Part shown: positions 52,760 to 64,000 of the stretch, one piece after another
How the letters are laid out: the number at the start of each line of letters is the position of its first letter
Numbering within the stretch: the first letter of the stretch is position 1
Source: Diphasiastrum complanatum
Taxonomy: Eukaryota > Streptophyta > Lycopodiopsida > Lycopodiales > Lycopodiaceae
Direction: 5' to 3'
DNA length: 64,000 nucleotides
Assembly (NCBI GenBank): GCA_029204225.1
Contig: CM055111.1
Location: 22,527,355 to 22,591,354 of the forward strand
Notes under the pieces: generated by a model
The model's database searches: none
What the model saw: the letters and a program-made list of their open reading frames with translations, nothing else
Told to the model about the DNA's origin: nothing
Program-made: the position numbers and the translations under genes

Positions 52760-55039
52760 TTGTATTTTACATTTTGTGGTGGGTTTAGTACTCTGCCTTG
52801 ATCAGACCCTTTCCAGCACTAATGACATGGCTATCATTTCGCTCTCGTTAATTGCTACACCTTTACTGTTTTTGTTTCGATTACTGAAGCAGCATATCCT
52901 TTCAATGGCCCTCGTAGCAATGTTTTCAAAGCGACAATGTGTGAAGGAGACAGAGAGCAATGAAGGAAATACAACGCTATCCTTGTTGGATCTTCCTATA
53001 GAAGACATTCTCAGTCGTCTTCCTGCTGCATGTCTCCTTCAAATGGCAGGGGTTGCAGGGAGTTAAGAAACTAATCCAAAACTGACCAACTATGCGAAGC
53101 CCTGCTTTCTCAGAAATGGGGTGAACTTGCAGGTCCAGGAGCTTATTACAAGTGACGAAGCGATGATTCGAGAAAGCATAACATAGGCATCACAATAGAC
53201 TGGACTCCAAGCTCTCTGATAAAGCCTTTGTTGTCTGTGTGGCCTTTCTCAAGTTTGAATTGGGCAACTAATTAGTGGAGAATAAAATCTTGCCATGCTC
53301 CCATTGACAATCTGATGGCATGGTATTGGGCTCTGGAGAGAGGAAATATGTGGTTCTCGGCTCAGGTTTACAACCGTGAGGTACCGATCCATCATTCACC
53401 CTTTTCTAATCTCTTTTAGATATTGCTATTTAAAGTTCCGAAAACACTTAGAATTTGCTGCTCCTGATATGTTTTTGATGGGATTCAACTGTTTTGTGCA
53501 GGTCACCAGAACCTATATCATGCTCTGTTTTTCTGTGGCTTGAATTTTTGTGTAATTCTTTACTTTGACTTAAGCTGCTGTACTCACTGAGAATCCTGTA
53601 GACAGATCAGTCATACTGTACACAGATATAATAGTTTGCCTATCTTACCATTCAGGAAAGTGTTTATGATTGAAAACTGGGTTTTTACCATCCAGAATGG
53701 CTTTTCAAATATTTGGGGAATGAATCTTTTTTAAACAAGGTTCTTATTCACCAGCCAGCTCTCAAGCAACCACCACCATGGACGAAGGTGGTCCTGTGAC
53801 TAAAATGCAGTGTTGATTGCACGTACTGCCATTCTGCAATCATCAAGTAAAAGTGTTTGATTAGCTCTGTGTCATTTTTACAAGGAATATTTGCTTTTGC
53901 ATAGTTTTTGGATAGGGCCTGGGGCTATAAGTGAACGAAGCTGACACAACGAGCAGACAGCCTGTCGCCTCCACTTTTGTCCCTGCTATCAGCATAATAC
54001 GGAATCTGCCACTCTGCAGAATCAGATGTTGTAGACTGAACAATGATAGCCTGCTAGTTGTTTCAGCCTCATCTAATCCGTGCTCAATATTTTGACCAGT
54101 GTTGCAGTGGATTGCGATCTGCTGCAAATTCCATGTCTGGGGCCAGGATTGCTTTCCCAGATCGCAACCAGAAACATTTCATTTTAAAAAAATTTCAACA
54201 TCTAGCGACCTCTTCCATAGCGATCTGGATGCTCTAAAAAGATATGGTGTTCAAGGCTTCAAGGCTTCAAACATCTGAACATGTATATCCAGATTTCCAG
54301 AAGGATTGAACTTAATTGAAGTAAGGCAAAAAATATCCACTCAAATCTATGGCTGCACTGCGAAGTACTGGCTTGTGAATCTGGATCAAGAACGTTAATA
54401 GTGGCTACAGAAGTTTCCTGGTAGCTTAATCAATAGCAGTGAGGACAATCATGCAAATTGCTAATCAGCCTGTGTGGTTGCCTCACTAGGGAATTGCGGG
54501 ATATTTATTATGGAGTCTGGATATGCAGAACATGCTTGCAACAGACCTGTGGATTAGCCGTCCAAAGGCAGCAACAGAGCTGTGGATTAGCCATCTGAAA
54601 TGACCATGGTTTTCAAAACTCCTGGCAAGCTGCATAAATGAATTGCTCTTGGAAAAACCTTTCATTTGATGCCCATATTCCTCTCTCCCCCCAAAAAAAA
54701 AAAAAAATGTGTGCTGGGAAACCCTAATGGGAATTCCCGGACCATGGAACGTGATCCGGATCGAAATGTGCATGTATGATTTGCACATTCCTGCATTTTC
54801 TAATTCAGTATTTGTGCCACGTTCTAACTTCTACATAGCGTCTACTGGGGGCCTATTAGTGATAAGGTCTTGAGTTAGATATCAAGATGCATATAGTAGT
54901 TAGGTGTTCTGTGACACTGGTAGTGGTGTGAGTACACATGTCACCATGCATGCCATTTGTCTAACACTAGACTAGGTTGGGCATTCTTTATAAGAGGGCA
55001 ATGGCTAGGCGTATCAGACTATGTGCACTATCGTGGGTT

Positions 55040-55300
55040 CTAGGCATCTGATAGATATGGAGCTTGTTCAAACTTGCTTGAATGGATTGAGAGATGAATA
55101 TCAACTATCCTCGTCAGTGGCATTGTGGCAAGAGAAAGATTGCCCTTGTTTGAGGAGCTGCATGGGATCATGCTGTAGGAGGAAAAATGACGTGAGATTT
55201 TCAGGATTTGAATCAAGGGAAATGATGACTAGGCATTGATGACTAAAGAAAGGTAAAGGCAACAATAATAAGAAGAAGTTCAAACCATCTAAAAATCCTT
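55040..55300 (+). pseudogene. Copia gag scrap in the F-box intron
   Basis: MELVQTCLNGLRDEYQLSSS reads as the ILxxLPxxY block of copia gag. It continues in a second frame as LPLFEELHGIML, a stop, then EEK. It is frameshifted. Confidence 0.6.
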
Positions 55301-55378
55301 CTGATTGTTAACTAGAAAACTAGTGAATAGAATCTCTATCAAATTTCAAGCCAAATTTGATGGGGAAAGGATCTAATG

Positions 55379-55391
55379 CTCTGATACCAAA
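55379..55391 (-). other. Copia primer-site-like sequence
   Basis: GCTCTGATACCA on the plus strand is the reverse complement of TGGTATCAGAGC. An LTR would be expected to the right, but no partner copy is in the window. Confidence 0.5.
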
Positions 55392-56221
55392 ATTGTCATG
55401 TGCCAATCTTAGCATTCACACGTCTAATCCATTCTTAAACATCAAATTAGCATGATAAAATCAAGAAACTAGATAAAATTGGCAAACCTTCACTAAACTA
55501 GGCAAAGTAGGATAGTAATCCTCATCCCAATCGATCAGTAAATACTTTGTGCCTGAATCTAGAGCATGATCAAAGCTCTCATGTGATTTTAGGCACATGA
55601 ACCACCAATTAAATCAAGAAAGCTCTCAATGAGAAGCTTCAAGAACTCATAGACCTCAAAAAATTACAAATGTAGAATAACACCAAATTTAGCATGGTCT
55701 CAACTATCTATAGTGGTCCATTGTGCCTCTAATATGAGTTTGGGCCTTGTTTAGTTAAACTAGGCCTTACAACCATTATCACAATCTTGCTATTAACAAG
55801 CATAGCGCTGTTGTTCAAGCCAACTTATTAACTATCCTATTGACTACTTCTAGTCTAATTTAGCTCCATGGCCATACTTAGCATTGTAATTATTAAACAC
55901 ATGGGCTCATTACATGATAGTCATGTGACATTACATTGTGAATCAGCTTAATGTAGTATTGCATATTAGTGCTTGTGTCAACAAAAAGGCACCATGTATA
56001 ACTTTTTTTGTTTATAACTACAAACTATGTATTTGTAACCTGGAAAAGATTTCTAGTAATCCTCGATTAAGTCTTAGTCACTGCCTAACCATGGTCTAAG
56101 AGGGATAAGCAGACATGTTAGCTTCCATTGTAATAAAATGGCATCATGTATAAAATTCAATGTTCATTAAGAATTTATAAAGTTGAAAATTTTACTAATC
56201 TCTGAGTCCATGGCCTGTGTT

Positions 56222-56224
<3 letters not shown>

Positions 56225-56271
<47 letters not shown>
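56225..56271 (+). repeat. (GA)n microsatellite
   Basis: Uninterrupted GA dinucleotide run of about 46 bases in intron 1 of the F-box gene. Confidence 0.95.
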
Positions 56272-56273
<2 letters not shown>

Positions 56274-57158
56274 GCTGTCAAAGTTTTGTTGGCTATTGAA
56301 TTTTAACCAGACGAAAAGAGGAGAATCAGTTTTCCAGAGAAAATGTGCTGTGTATTTTATAGATTGGTAGAAGTGTACTTCAGATTTTTTGTTGCTGTGT
56401 AACAGCATGGACACTTTGGCTTCACACTATCACGTTATGATGCTGAAGTTTGCTATGACCGCCACACAAATACATTTTCTGCATGGTATGTGTGACTAAT
56501 GTATTTGATGATACATATTGTTCTGATCTTTATTTGCACCTTGTATCTTGCTCATTCTCAAAATGACAGGGTTTGCATCTTCATGACATGTGTTGATGAC
56601 CCTGTCTAGAATTTCAAAATGACGTATTGGCAGTATGAATGCCTTAGCTGAATTAATCTTGATTCCTAATGTCAAGACACAAAGCCATTGGTCAAAATCT
56701 AAATACATCTTTTCCATTGACAATCTAACTTTTCCTTCTTTTCTTCTAATTGTTTCATATTCAAACTCCAATCCAACTGTATTCAACCTCATAAATTTTT
56801 CTGTAACATGCCTCATAAGTTTTTATTTTGTAACATGCAACATGCACAGGAGGCATCAAGCTCACCCTGTTAAGGACAGTTAAGCTGCATTGTATTTAGT
56901 ATTCGAAACAGAACAGAACTTTTGGAAAGTAGACCAACTTTGTCTCAAGAGGCTAAGAGGAGAAGATTTTGGCTTTAAGGTACCTGCCACGTGACCCACG
57001 GACGCTAGTGATTGAGGAAGGTGTACCATGGGATAGATTGAGAGCTCCTCCAGTGGACACACATGCACACAGCCTGCACATATCTGAGCAATTGGATGAA
57101 TTGAGGCCTGGAGATCCTGTGGAAGTCCAATGGAGACGAAATGGGGCGTTTCCTTATG

Positions 57159-58715
57159 GTACGGTGCATTCTTATGTGATACCTTCATCTTTTACTGGAG
57201 TTACATCTATACTGAGTACAGTAGTATCTCCTTCTTTTGACTTTCTTAGTTGCATCTGAGATGCCTTTCTGAGTCCCCAGTGTTCCACAACTTGGAACAA
57301 TGTTATGCACAAGTTTCTGAGGTTTTGGTACACAAGCCACAACAAGAACAATTAGAAAGGGAACAAATCAGTGTTATTGGAGAATGTAGAACAAGGTAGT
57401 TACCTTTTCCACTATGAAATCAGGTCTTAAGTAGTAGCACTCATGTGGTTACATAAGGAACTGGTTACTGAATTGACACTCAAGGTGGCCAACATATTCC
57501 TCTTAGACTGTTACGGCTTGTGATCACATTAATGGCATCTTTTATTTTTCCAGATCGAACCTCAGGTTTTTTTCCCAAACTAAGATGCCTTCTGAGCATA
57601 GCTTTTTCAGAACGTATTATGCCTGTTTGTATAGAATGTATAAAACTTGATGGAAATTCTAATTAGGATCCAAGTGTTTCTTATTGACCAAGTTTATTTC
57701 TCGGCACAGTAGAAGAAATCGTGGGGAACACAACTTAGAAAAGTGTATTGGTACAACCAAATAGTTGATGGAAAAAAAATTGAAGAATCCATTATTATAC
57801 TAATCTAGGGTTTAGGAGATAGAATGGACAAATAAAAAATTTTCAGGGGTGCAAATCACAGACTTTACATGAAGTATATAGTAAGACACACCCCAGAATT
57901 TGAATATTATACAATGCACATGCTAATTGGTAGCTATTTTTCTATACTTTCATTTACACTCTATGAGAAATTGTACTTTGTACATTGAACTTAGACTGTT
58001 GACAATGACAACTATCGCGAGTGTGAACCCAACTTGATGTATTTTTTAAAATATTGTTAATTAGTTGTATCTAGGGTGGCTTCTCACTCTAACTTCTTAT
58101 GGTTGAATATTTGTGGTGGAGTTTATCATGTTATACGAGGGCCATTGATCTTGACGTGCATATGAGCAAATTGAGATCATAGAAAGCTAACAATTAAGGT
58201 GAAAATTATTCTTAGAGAAGGAAATCACAAGCAATGATAACAAAAAATTATGATTTTCAATAATTTGAGAGGTAAGAGCATTGTATCAAAAGTGTGAAGG
58301 GGTCTACTGAGTGCACAAAAGCTAGCTCAAACTTTGTATGACATAAGACAACCTTGAAATTGGTTGAAAATTAACAAACTTCCAATTGTGGGATTGAATT
58401 TGTGAGAAATCAAAATTTTAAGAGAGAAATCCATCATTATGAAGACACAATGAAACAAACTGAGTGGAACATCATACTAAGCTCAAGATAGTAAAGTGAT
58501 CTTAGTGACATGATCAACCAATAGAAAATAAGGTAAAAAAGATTGGATAATCTGTGATTTTTTTAAGCTTTTTGAAATTTTTTGGACACTTGGAACAAAT
58601 TCATTGTGGAATTTCATTATCAAATTTAGTGGGTAGTAGACTAAGTTTTGGCCTTAAATAGTCTATGAGGGTAAAGTTTTGAAATTCCCATAAGCTTTTA
58701 TTGGAGCATCGAATT
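57159..58715. other. Unassigned DNA downstream of the F-box pseudogene
   Basis: No further F-box exon and no recognised transposon protein. AT-rich. Confidence 0.4.
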
Positions 58716-58905
58716 GACATGATGAAATGTGCTTTACTGTCAATATAGCCAAGTGTTTTGATAATGACTATCAACATAATCATAATGATAATTAGCAAGA
58801 TCAAGATGGTGAAAATTTAGAAATGTTTCTATTGGCCTTGTTAACAAACAAGATTTATCTAAACACACTTGGCTATATTGACAGTAAAGCACATTTCATC
58901 ATGTC
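58716..58905. repeat. Foldback: 40 bp perfect inverted repeat with 110-base loop
   Basis: Left arm 58716-58755 starts GACATGATGAAATGTGCTTT. Right arm 58866-58905 starts CACTTGGCTATATTGACAGT and is the exact reverse complement of the left arm. On the plus strand the right arm reads GYIDSKAHFIMS, which looks like a decayed copia protease active site (D-S-G-A). Confidence 0.9.
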
Positions 58906-59330
58906 GTGAGTGGTTCAAGAATTTGATCCAATTGAGAATGGAGATTAAGTAGGTCAAGTGGATGGCAAAAAATTCCATTCAAGGGTATTAAAGAAATCTT
59001 AATGATGATGTTGAATGGAAAATTTCACAAAATTGGGAATGTTCAACTCATTCTAGAGTTGAAGAATAATATTTTATCCATGGAATCAACTACCAATAAA
59101 AATTTGAAGTTTGAATTTTGTCAAAAAATGATGTCTACTGAAGGATATTAAAGACCATTGCAAAGGTTGTCACAATAAGGCAAAAACTTGATGGCAATAG
59201 ATTGTATCTATTGAATGCAATCATATGTGAAAAGTGCCTTATCATCTTATATTGATTTACAATTTGGTTTATGGGAAAAAAGACTTGGACATCTCAATGC
59301 TCAAAAATTTGCAAATTTTAAAGTGACATG
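58870..59330 (+). pseudogene. Copia protease to pre-integrase remnant
   Basis: The protease-like IDSKAHFIMS at about 58880 is followed by short frames. WEKRLGHLNAQKFANFKVT at about 59272-59328 matches the LWHxRLGHLN block of the copia pre-integrase zinc region. There are many stops and shifts. Confidence 0.6.
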
Positions 59331-59559
59331 AGTTAGTGATTGCATTACATTAGAGCTCATACTATGACAAAGTTTATGAGAGTTGGGTGATGATGAAAGT
59401 AACATAGAGAGATAATTCCAAAATCTGGAGCCAAGAGACCATGCCAAATTCATAAGTTCATTGACAAGGATGTTTGTGGTACGATATGCAAACAATGTTG
59501 ATTATACAATAGAAGATTTTAAATAACCACTTATTATTGCAGTCAAAAGGGGAAGAAGT
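59331..59559. other. Unassigned border between copia and LINE remnants
   Basis: Short frames only; possibly the decayed continuation of the copia pol. Confidence 0.3.
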
Positions 59560-60640
59560 AGAAAGCTATCCAAGGTCTCCGTGGGAAAAAGCGAAGGAGA
59601 GAAAATTGGTTTTGCGAGAAGAAAGAGCTAGCTCAGCTGTGAGACGGGAAAGGCTAAGGCTGTAGATAGAGTTCATGATGTGCTCCCAAGTGATTAGACC
59701 CTTAACGAGTAAGATTTCTACAGAGTCTCCTTTCAATCATAGCCAAAAGCTTTGAATTGATGATAATCGCTTTGGAAAACCAAAGGGATTCCAAAGGGGA
59801 GATAGAATTGCCTCCAGTACAAAAGGTGAGTTCACGCATGAAGAGGAGGACCCTATAAATAGATTTAAAAAGAGGAGGAAGAGAAATCAAGAAGAGGACA
59901 GAAGATCGAGTAAGTCAAGAAAATAAGAAAGAGGAACATTGTCAACCGAAGACGGAAGAGGAGGTAGAACATAGGTCATCATGAGGGTCCAAGGTTGAGA
60001 ACAAGAAAAGTTGGAATGGATACGTCTAAAGAGAGGAGAGAGAGAGAGAGGTAGTGGAGGGGTCAAGGAGTCGATACAAATATCCCAATTCAAAAGACTA
60101 GGACTATTACTCCAAAGGAATTTTCTAAATATCTTAGCAATGGAGAGATAGTAGGAAGGAGGAAGAAACCATATGAAAAGGAAGTGAGTAAAGTAGGAAG
60201 AGATGATATGTTTGTAGAACAATGAGCCTTACAGAAAAAAAAAAAAAAAAAAAAAAAAAAGGTCCGAAGAGTTCCAAAGTAAAATTTTGTTTCTAATTTT
60301 CTCAATGATCCAGTTAAAACGATCTCTATTAGAGAGAGAGGCACCCAAAAAAAAACTAGATAACGAAAAATGGTACCGTTGTGAGGGAGGACGCTTAGAC
60401 CTAGTTCTTTGTACCAATCAGGAGGAGAGTCATGAGAAAGGAAAATGATGTCTATTTTCTGAAAATTAAAGAATTGGAGAAGTCACAAAAACGATCCAGC
60501 TTTGTCATAAGAAGTGAGGCAGAGTGTTGATGAAGCTCGATAATACAAGCTAGATCATCAGGAAATAGCTGGAGACCAAAGTTGAATTTCACATGTGTGG
60601 GAATGCCACAAAGTGTGATTTTGATCTCCTAAGATGTGGT
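59560..60640 (-). pseudogene. LINE reverse transcriptase remnant
   Basis: Minus strand, in order: the RT box region FNFGLQLFPDDLACIIELHQ (FADD-like, here FPDD); LGASLSNRDRFNWIIEKIRN, then KILLWNSSD, the LINE thumb block; SSYFTHFLFIWFLPPSYYLS and IAKIFRKFLWSNSPSLL. Further pieces extend down to about 59700. Frames shift repeatedly, and a 26-base T run (minus strand) is inserted at 60235-60260. It is a dead plant L1-type copy. The endonuclease domain is not seen. Confidence 0.75.
60235..60260 (+). repeat. Poly-A tract of 26 bases
   Basis: Uninterrupted A run within the LINE remnant on the opposite strand; it separates WNSSD from the following thumb sequence. Confidence 0.9.
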
Positions 60641-60806
60641 GATTGCACATTGTAGGTATTTCTCAGTATGTTTTTTTGTTTTGCTTGTATTTCATTTTCT
60701 AGCCGAAGCGTTTGTTGCTTAGTTGCCTGTGCGCCTATACTTGGCGAAAATGCGCTACACTATGTATTGAATTTGCAGGACCTAGATACTCGACTACTGA
60801 TCACTT

Positions 60807-61250
60807 ATGGCCTTAACAGGCGCAACACAAGATTGGTACTATAATCAAGATGAAACTGAACGTACAAGTTGGGAGGCTGTTAAACGAGTCCTCATCACAC
60901 GGTTCAAACCGCGAAAGTTTATGGAAGACCCTTTCCTATTTTTAAGTAAAATTAAAATGGGAAAGAGAGAAATGTTCGAGATTACATTGAACGGGTGAAA
61001 CGCCTCAGATCTGAGTGCCAAGGCATGGCACGATCGTCGATTGCACAAAAAAGATTTGAAAGCAGGAGATTTTGCATTGATGTACAAAACCAAGCTGATC
61101 AAGGGCAAGTTGAAGTTTACCAGTGAAGGCCCATATAAAGTGAAGGAAATCCTGAACTATGGCGCAGTAATTCTTGAGCACTTGGATGTTAATACTTCGG
61201 TGAATGGCAACTAATTACGCAAGTTTTGGCAGTCTGCTCCGCCAGTTCAG
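60807..61250 (+). pseudogene. Gypsy gag joined to integrase C terminus by deletion
   Basis: MALTGATQDWYYNQDETERT and SWEAVKRVLITRFKPRKFME are the conserved Retrotrans_gag block. After about 61010 the sequence jumps to AWHDRRLHKKDLKAGDFALM, GKLKFTSEGPYKVKEILNYG and VNGN, a stop, then LRKFW. That is the integrase C-terminal domain also seen at 16033-16683. Everything between (zinc knuckle, protease, RT, RNase H, integrase core) is deleted. Confidence 0.85.
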
Positions 61251-61531
61251 CAAGCTTGATCTCAATGGTTTTTTAATTTTATTTGTTTTTCAAATTTTTG
61301 TTTTCGGTATTTAAATTGCTGATTTTTTTTTAAAAAAGACAGTTAAAAAAAATAAAAATAAAATAAAAGCAAAAATTGAGAAAAGATTGATGAGCAAAAG
61401 TCAGAAAGTCATCAGCATGAGAAAAAGAAAGCATAGTATTTGTTGATGGAGAATGATTTAGAAAATCATTGTTTTCTTCCTGACTTGCTTTCTGAGACAC
61501 TTTCACGCGTCTTACATTTCCTTTCTGCTCA

Positions 61532-63730
61532 TCATGTCTTCTACCGATACTTCCCAGTTTCTGCGCTATACTATCCATCATGATGTCCCATCTGCAACGG
61601 ACATCATAATCCTTCCTAGCACAAGCATGGTCATTTAGTGGATGACCCTTGCGGAGCCTTTGCTCACTACAATGAGTATCCATGAGAAAGCCTTTTCCAG
61701 CAGAATCAACATGGATTTCATTACTCTTGCCTTCAATACGTGAAAGGAAGAGAAATTCAAATTTTATATCACTTTCCAAGGAGCAACACACAAGGTGCAC
61801 GTCACTGAGGCCGCCCTTGTAGCCATAGGTATAGCATCTGGTACACAGGCCTCACCCAATCACAATTAGACAAAACAGGTCATCAAGCCCTACATTGACC
61901 TCACCAATGATCTGCACCGGACCAATGACAGATACCTTCTGGAAGCCATCATTGAGCCTTCAATACACACTGCCCAACTACTGAACAACTTCCTGATGGT
62001 TGGCAACCTCAAGAAAGACCGCATCACGTCACAAATCCTCCATAGGATAGTGGAGTCCTATGCCAAGTTGGCCAAAGCCCCTCTTGAACCATATAATTGG
62101 TTCAAGATTGTTTCTGGTGAGCTCAAACGAGCTATTAAGGGCAATACTAAGTAGCAGTTCACTGCCGGCTCTTTATTGTCTCTTCTAGCCGCTTCTCACC
62201 TAGAAAATAAAATCCATGGTTTCCACTTGGATTCTGTGTTTTCGGTCTACGAAGAAGCACCGGCCGAGTTGTCTCACCAGGCCTCGAGTTCTCACAGTCG
62301 TCATCGTCCACGCAGTGAGATCGTTATTTCTGACTCGCCTTCCACGTCATGACGTCACACAAGGCATACATCGTCGGCTGCGCTTCCACCCCTGATGTTG
62401 TTCGCACTTAACTTCCCATTCCCCCCATCTCTGATGCTTCCCTCGCCTCTGCTTCCACACAAGGACAGTCTGTGACCATTAAGGCTACCATTCCCATCAC
62501 AGCTGCCCAGGTCGCCTCACCCCCGCACACCAAAGCCACTTCACAAACACGCAGTTTTTCATGGATATGTTCGATGATTCCGACCCCCTTGGGGCCACCA
62601 AAATTTTTGAAATGCCCTAGAGCCATGCGCCCTTTGAATTCCAATCCTCTGGAAGAGGATTCGAACAGATCCATGAATCTACTGTCGGTGTTGAAGATGT
62701 CAGCCAGCAACCTCACACTAAAGATAGCCCAGCCGCACTTCGGATCGACAAAGCTGTGAAATCACCGAAGCAGTTCGACGCCACCGTGCCTGAGGGTTTC
62801 AAGGAAGAAGACATTTTTGAAGAAGAAGAAGTACTGACACCTATTCCATGCCAACCAAAGACAGTACCATCAGGTCCTCCTGTTGTTGCCACCTCCACGA
62901 TTCTGATAATGCTCTCGGTTTGGTCTCAAACCTTGCGCAAGTGATCCAGTTTATGTTGGATAAGAAGAAAGAAATGGAGCAGAGAATTTCAGATCTGAGG
63001 TCCGAAAACACTCTGATCAGCCAGAAGATTGTCAAGCTGGATCGAGAGTTGAAAAGACTAAAGAGACCATCACCGCCTATGAAAAATCAGCTGCTTAGTG
63101 TTGGAAGCCGAACCACAAATCCCTGTACCGGTCATGCCGCAGTTCTCCCCTCTGCGCGCCAAGAAGATGTACAAATGGATACAGGGTTAGATTCGAGCAT
63201 GGACCAGGGGGAGCTCCAGAACTAACAGAACAACCGCCAATTTTACCGGCAATGCAAGCAGGTCCATCCTCATCAAGGACCACACCTCTATTCAGAAGGC
63301 CCATCAGCGTCGAGGACCACATCCAGACCTTCTTAAAGCAACATTCGCATAAGTCCTAGCGTGGTAGATGATTTCTGAAGTTTAAGACCTCTGAGATAGA
63401 GGCCGACAAAGAGTTGGACAAGATACTTGCATTGGGAGAGCAGCCGGCATGGAGAACTACAGTTTTTGAGAAAACTCCGAAATCAATTAGGAGTTACGTC
63501 GCCAGCCCTCGCCAGTTGCAGGTCGATCCCTATTATGTGCCAATGTCGCGAAGGAATAAATGGAAAGATTTGGGATTGGCTATGGACAAGATCACCATCC
63601 ATACGCCCAATTGGCCAATCATCTATCAGCCCTACAGCTGGACCATATCAGTGACTTCCACCGGGCTTTACAAGTGTATCAGAGCAGATTCTAAATCATA
63701 TGGATCCGACCAGATTTGGAATGCGTAATA
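61532..63730 (+). pseudogene. Gypsy 3' ORF, third copy in the window
   Basis: Starts MSSTDTSQFLRYTIHHDVPS at 61532, about 320 bp after the integrase remnant. In-frame stops follow SMVI, AFNT, PNHN and GNTK. The conserved block EPYNWFKIVSGELKRAIKGN, then LLSLLAASHLENK, matches the 241-residue frame at 14831-15556. A Ser/Pro-rich part follows, then an acidic part (EGFKEEDIFEEEEVLTP), and after a shift a coiled coil (LDKKKEMEQRISDLRSENTL at about 62955). The C-terminal block at 63414-63600 (KTPKSIRSYVASPRQLQVDP, YYVPMSRRNK) matches 12990-13050 on the other strand. The element is interrupted at 63764 by a copia LTR. Confidence 0.65.
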
Positions 63731-63764
63731 TTCCTGATGAACCAACAATAAAATCGCCAAAAGG

Positions 63765-64000
63765 TGTTGGATTTACTCCTACTCTCCTAAATACCATTTT
63801 AGAATCTGCCTCCATTCTTGCTGCATATTAACTAATGTTGTTACACAGCCTGCATATTTACACGCAAATTCGCATAGACGAATAAAGGGCGAAAGAATCG
63901 CGAACACTGTGTTTTTACACAAGTTATGGTGACAAGCGAAAAGGGGACACTATCCTACAGAATGCCGAAGGTGCCCTAAAAGCTAAGGCACCTTGTAAAT
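63765..64000 (+). repeat. Copia A-type LTR, start only
   Basis: Begins TGTTGGATTTACTCC and runs off the window. It matches the reverse complement of 22963 downward (the copia A 5' LTR), including GAATCTGCCTCCATTC. The ...AACACTGTGTTTTTACAC repeat word is present. It interrupts the gypsy 3' ORF. Confidence 0.75.

Larger units (their letters stand above)
53381..56405 (+). other. Long intron 1 of the F-box gene
   Basis: Starts GTACCG and ends AACAG; 3 kb. It contains the copia gag scrap at 55040-55300, a reverse primer site at 55379 and the GA microsatellite at 56225. No other gene was recognised. Confidence 0.6.
52827..57158 (+). pseudogene. F-box protein gene (At2g26850-like), three exons, broken
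   Basis: Exon 1, 52827-53380: a hydrophobic N terminus (MAIISLSLIATPLLFLFRLL), then the F-box LSLLDLPIEDILSRLPAACL. One base is missing near 53052 (MAGV, then CRELRN in another frame). That second frame holds stops after RELRN, after GAYYK and after NWATN, and ends LMAWYWALERGNMWFSAQVY plus NRE. Exon 2, 56406-56485: HGHFGFTLSRYDAEVCYDRH. Exon 3, 56980-57158: YLPRDPRTLVIEEGVPWDRL, then RAPPVDTHAHSLHISEQLDE and VEVQWRRNGAFPYG. Splice sites are GT-AG and phases fit. The order matches plant F-box proteins that would recruit targets to SCF ubiquitin ligases. The expected next exon (WWYGVVGH-like) was not found, so the gene is broken and truncated. Confidence 0.85.

Noticed and set aside
56220-56414. 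Minus frame ending in SLSLSLSLS
   Set aside because: Translation of the GA microsatellite.
61330-61800. 156-residue minus-strand frame (LMDTHCSEQRLRKGHPLNDH)
   Set aside because: It looks protein-like, but the plus strand of the same DNA is the start of the gypsy 3' ORF, which has homologs in two other copies. The minus frame is taken as its shadow.

Overview
The window looks like repeat-rich intergenic DNA from the nuclear genome of a land plant. Nearly every recognisable protein comes from plant-type transposable elements: Ty1/copia with tRNA-iMet primer sites, Ty3/gypsy with tRNA-Asp-like primer sites, one CACTA (En/Spm) element and one LINE. Two broken host-type genes are present: an F-box gene of a plant type (GT-AG introns, telo-box upstream) and a glycoside hydrolase family 105 gene. 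A piece of mitochondrial trnK also sits in the nuclear sequence. GH105 plus heavy nesting makes me think of a large-genome non-seed plant such as a fern or lycophyte, but the species is a guess. I see no gene that I would call functional for the host.

Layout. 1-1.6 kb: 3' part of a minus-strand gypsy element, its shortened LTR, and the start of a second internal region. 1.7 kb: truncated mitochondrial-type tRNA-Lys. 2.7-5.5 kb: copia integrase remnant, then a small gag-only copia element with two LTRs. 5.6-7.7 kb: gypsy leader and gag, a palindrome-rich stretch, a copia RT scrap. 7.9-11.06 kb: a CACTA transposase gene (minus) invaded by a copia integrase scrap. 11.2-22.96 kb: a minus-strand copia element (copia A) whose gag is split by a complete gypsy element (11617-21165, target duplication CAGAT). 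22.97-29.3 kb: a plus-strand copia pol (copia B) split by a complete non-autonomous LTR element (23220-28632, target duplication GCCCG) that carries a 411-residue protein of unknown type instead of pol. 30.7-36.6 kb: gypsy gag remnant, a copia element (copia C) with gag-pol, and an LTR plus leader of another family. 36.7-38.1 kb: GH105 pseudogene interrupted by two tandem copies of a short tRNA-like repeat. 38.7-42.7 kb: copia and gypsy pol scraps and a copia LTR. 43-52 kb: sparse, mostly unassigned DNA. 52.7-57.2 kb: F-box pseudogene. 58.7-61.3 kb: copia protease foldback, LINE RT, deleted gypsy gag/integrase. 61.5-64 kb: gypsy 3' ORF cut by a copia LTR that runs off the window.

Two observations stand out. 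First, the non-autonomous element at 23.2-28.6 kb encodes an intact, internally duplicated protein that I cannot place in any family. Second, three separate gypsy copies (0.4-1.6, 12.4-15.6 and 61.5-63.7 kb) share an extra ORF between integrase and the 3' LTR. Where it can be read, it has the same order of parts: a conserved N-terminal domain, a low-complexity region, a coiled coil and a conserved C-terminal motif. Most other coding sequence is degenerate, and the nested insertions allow relative dating of events.
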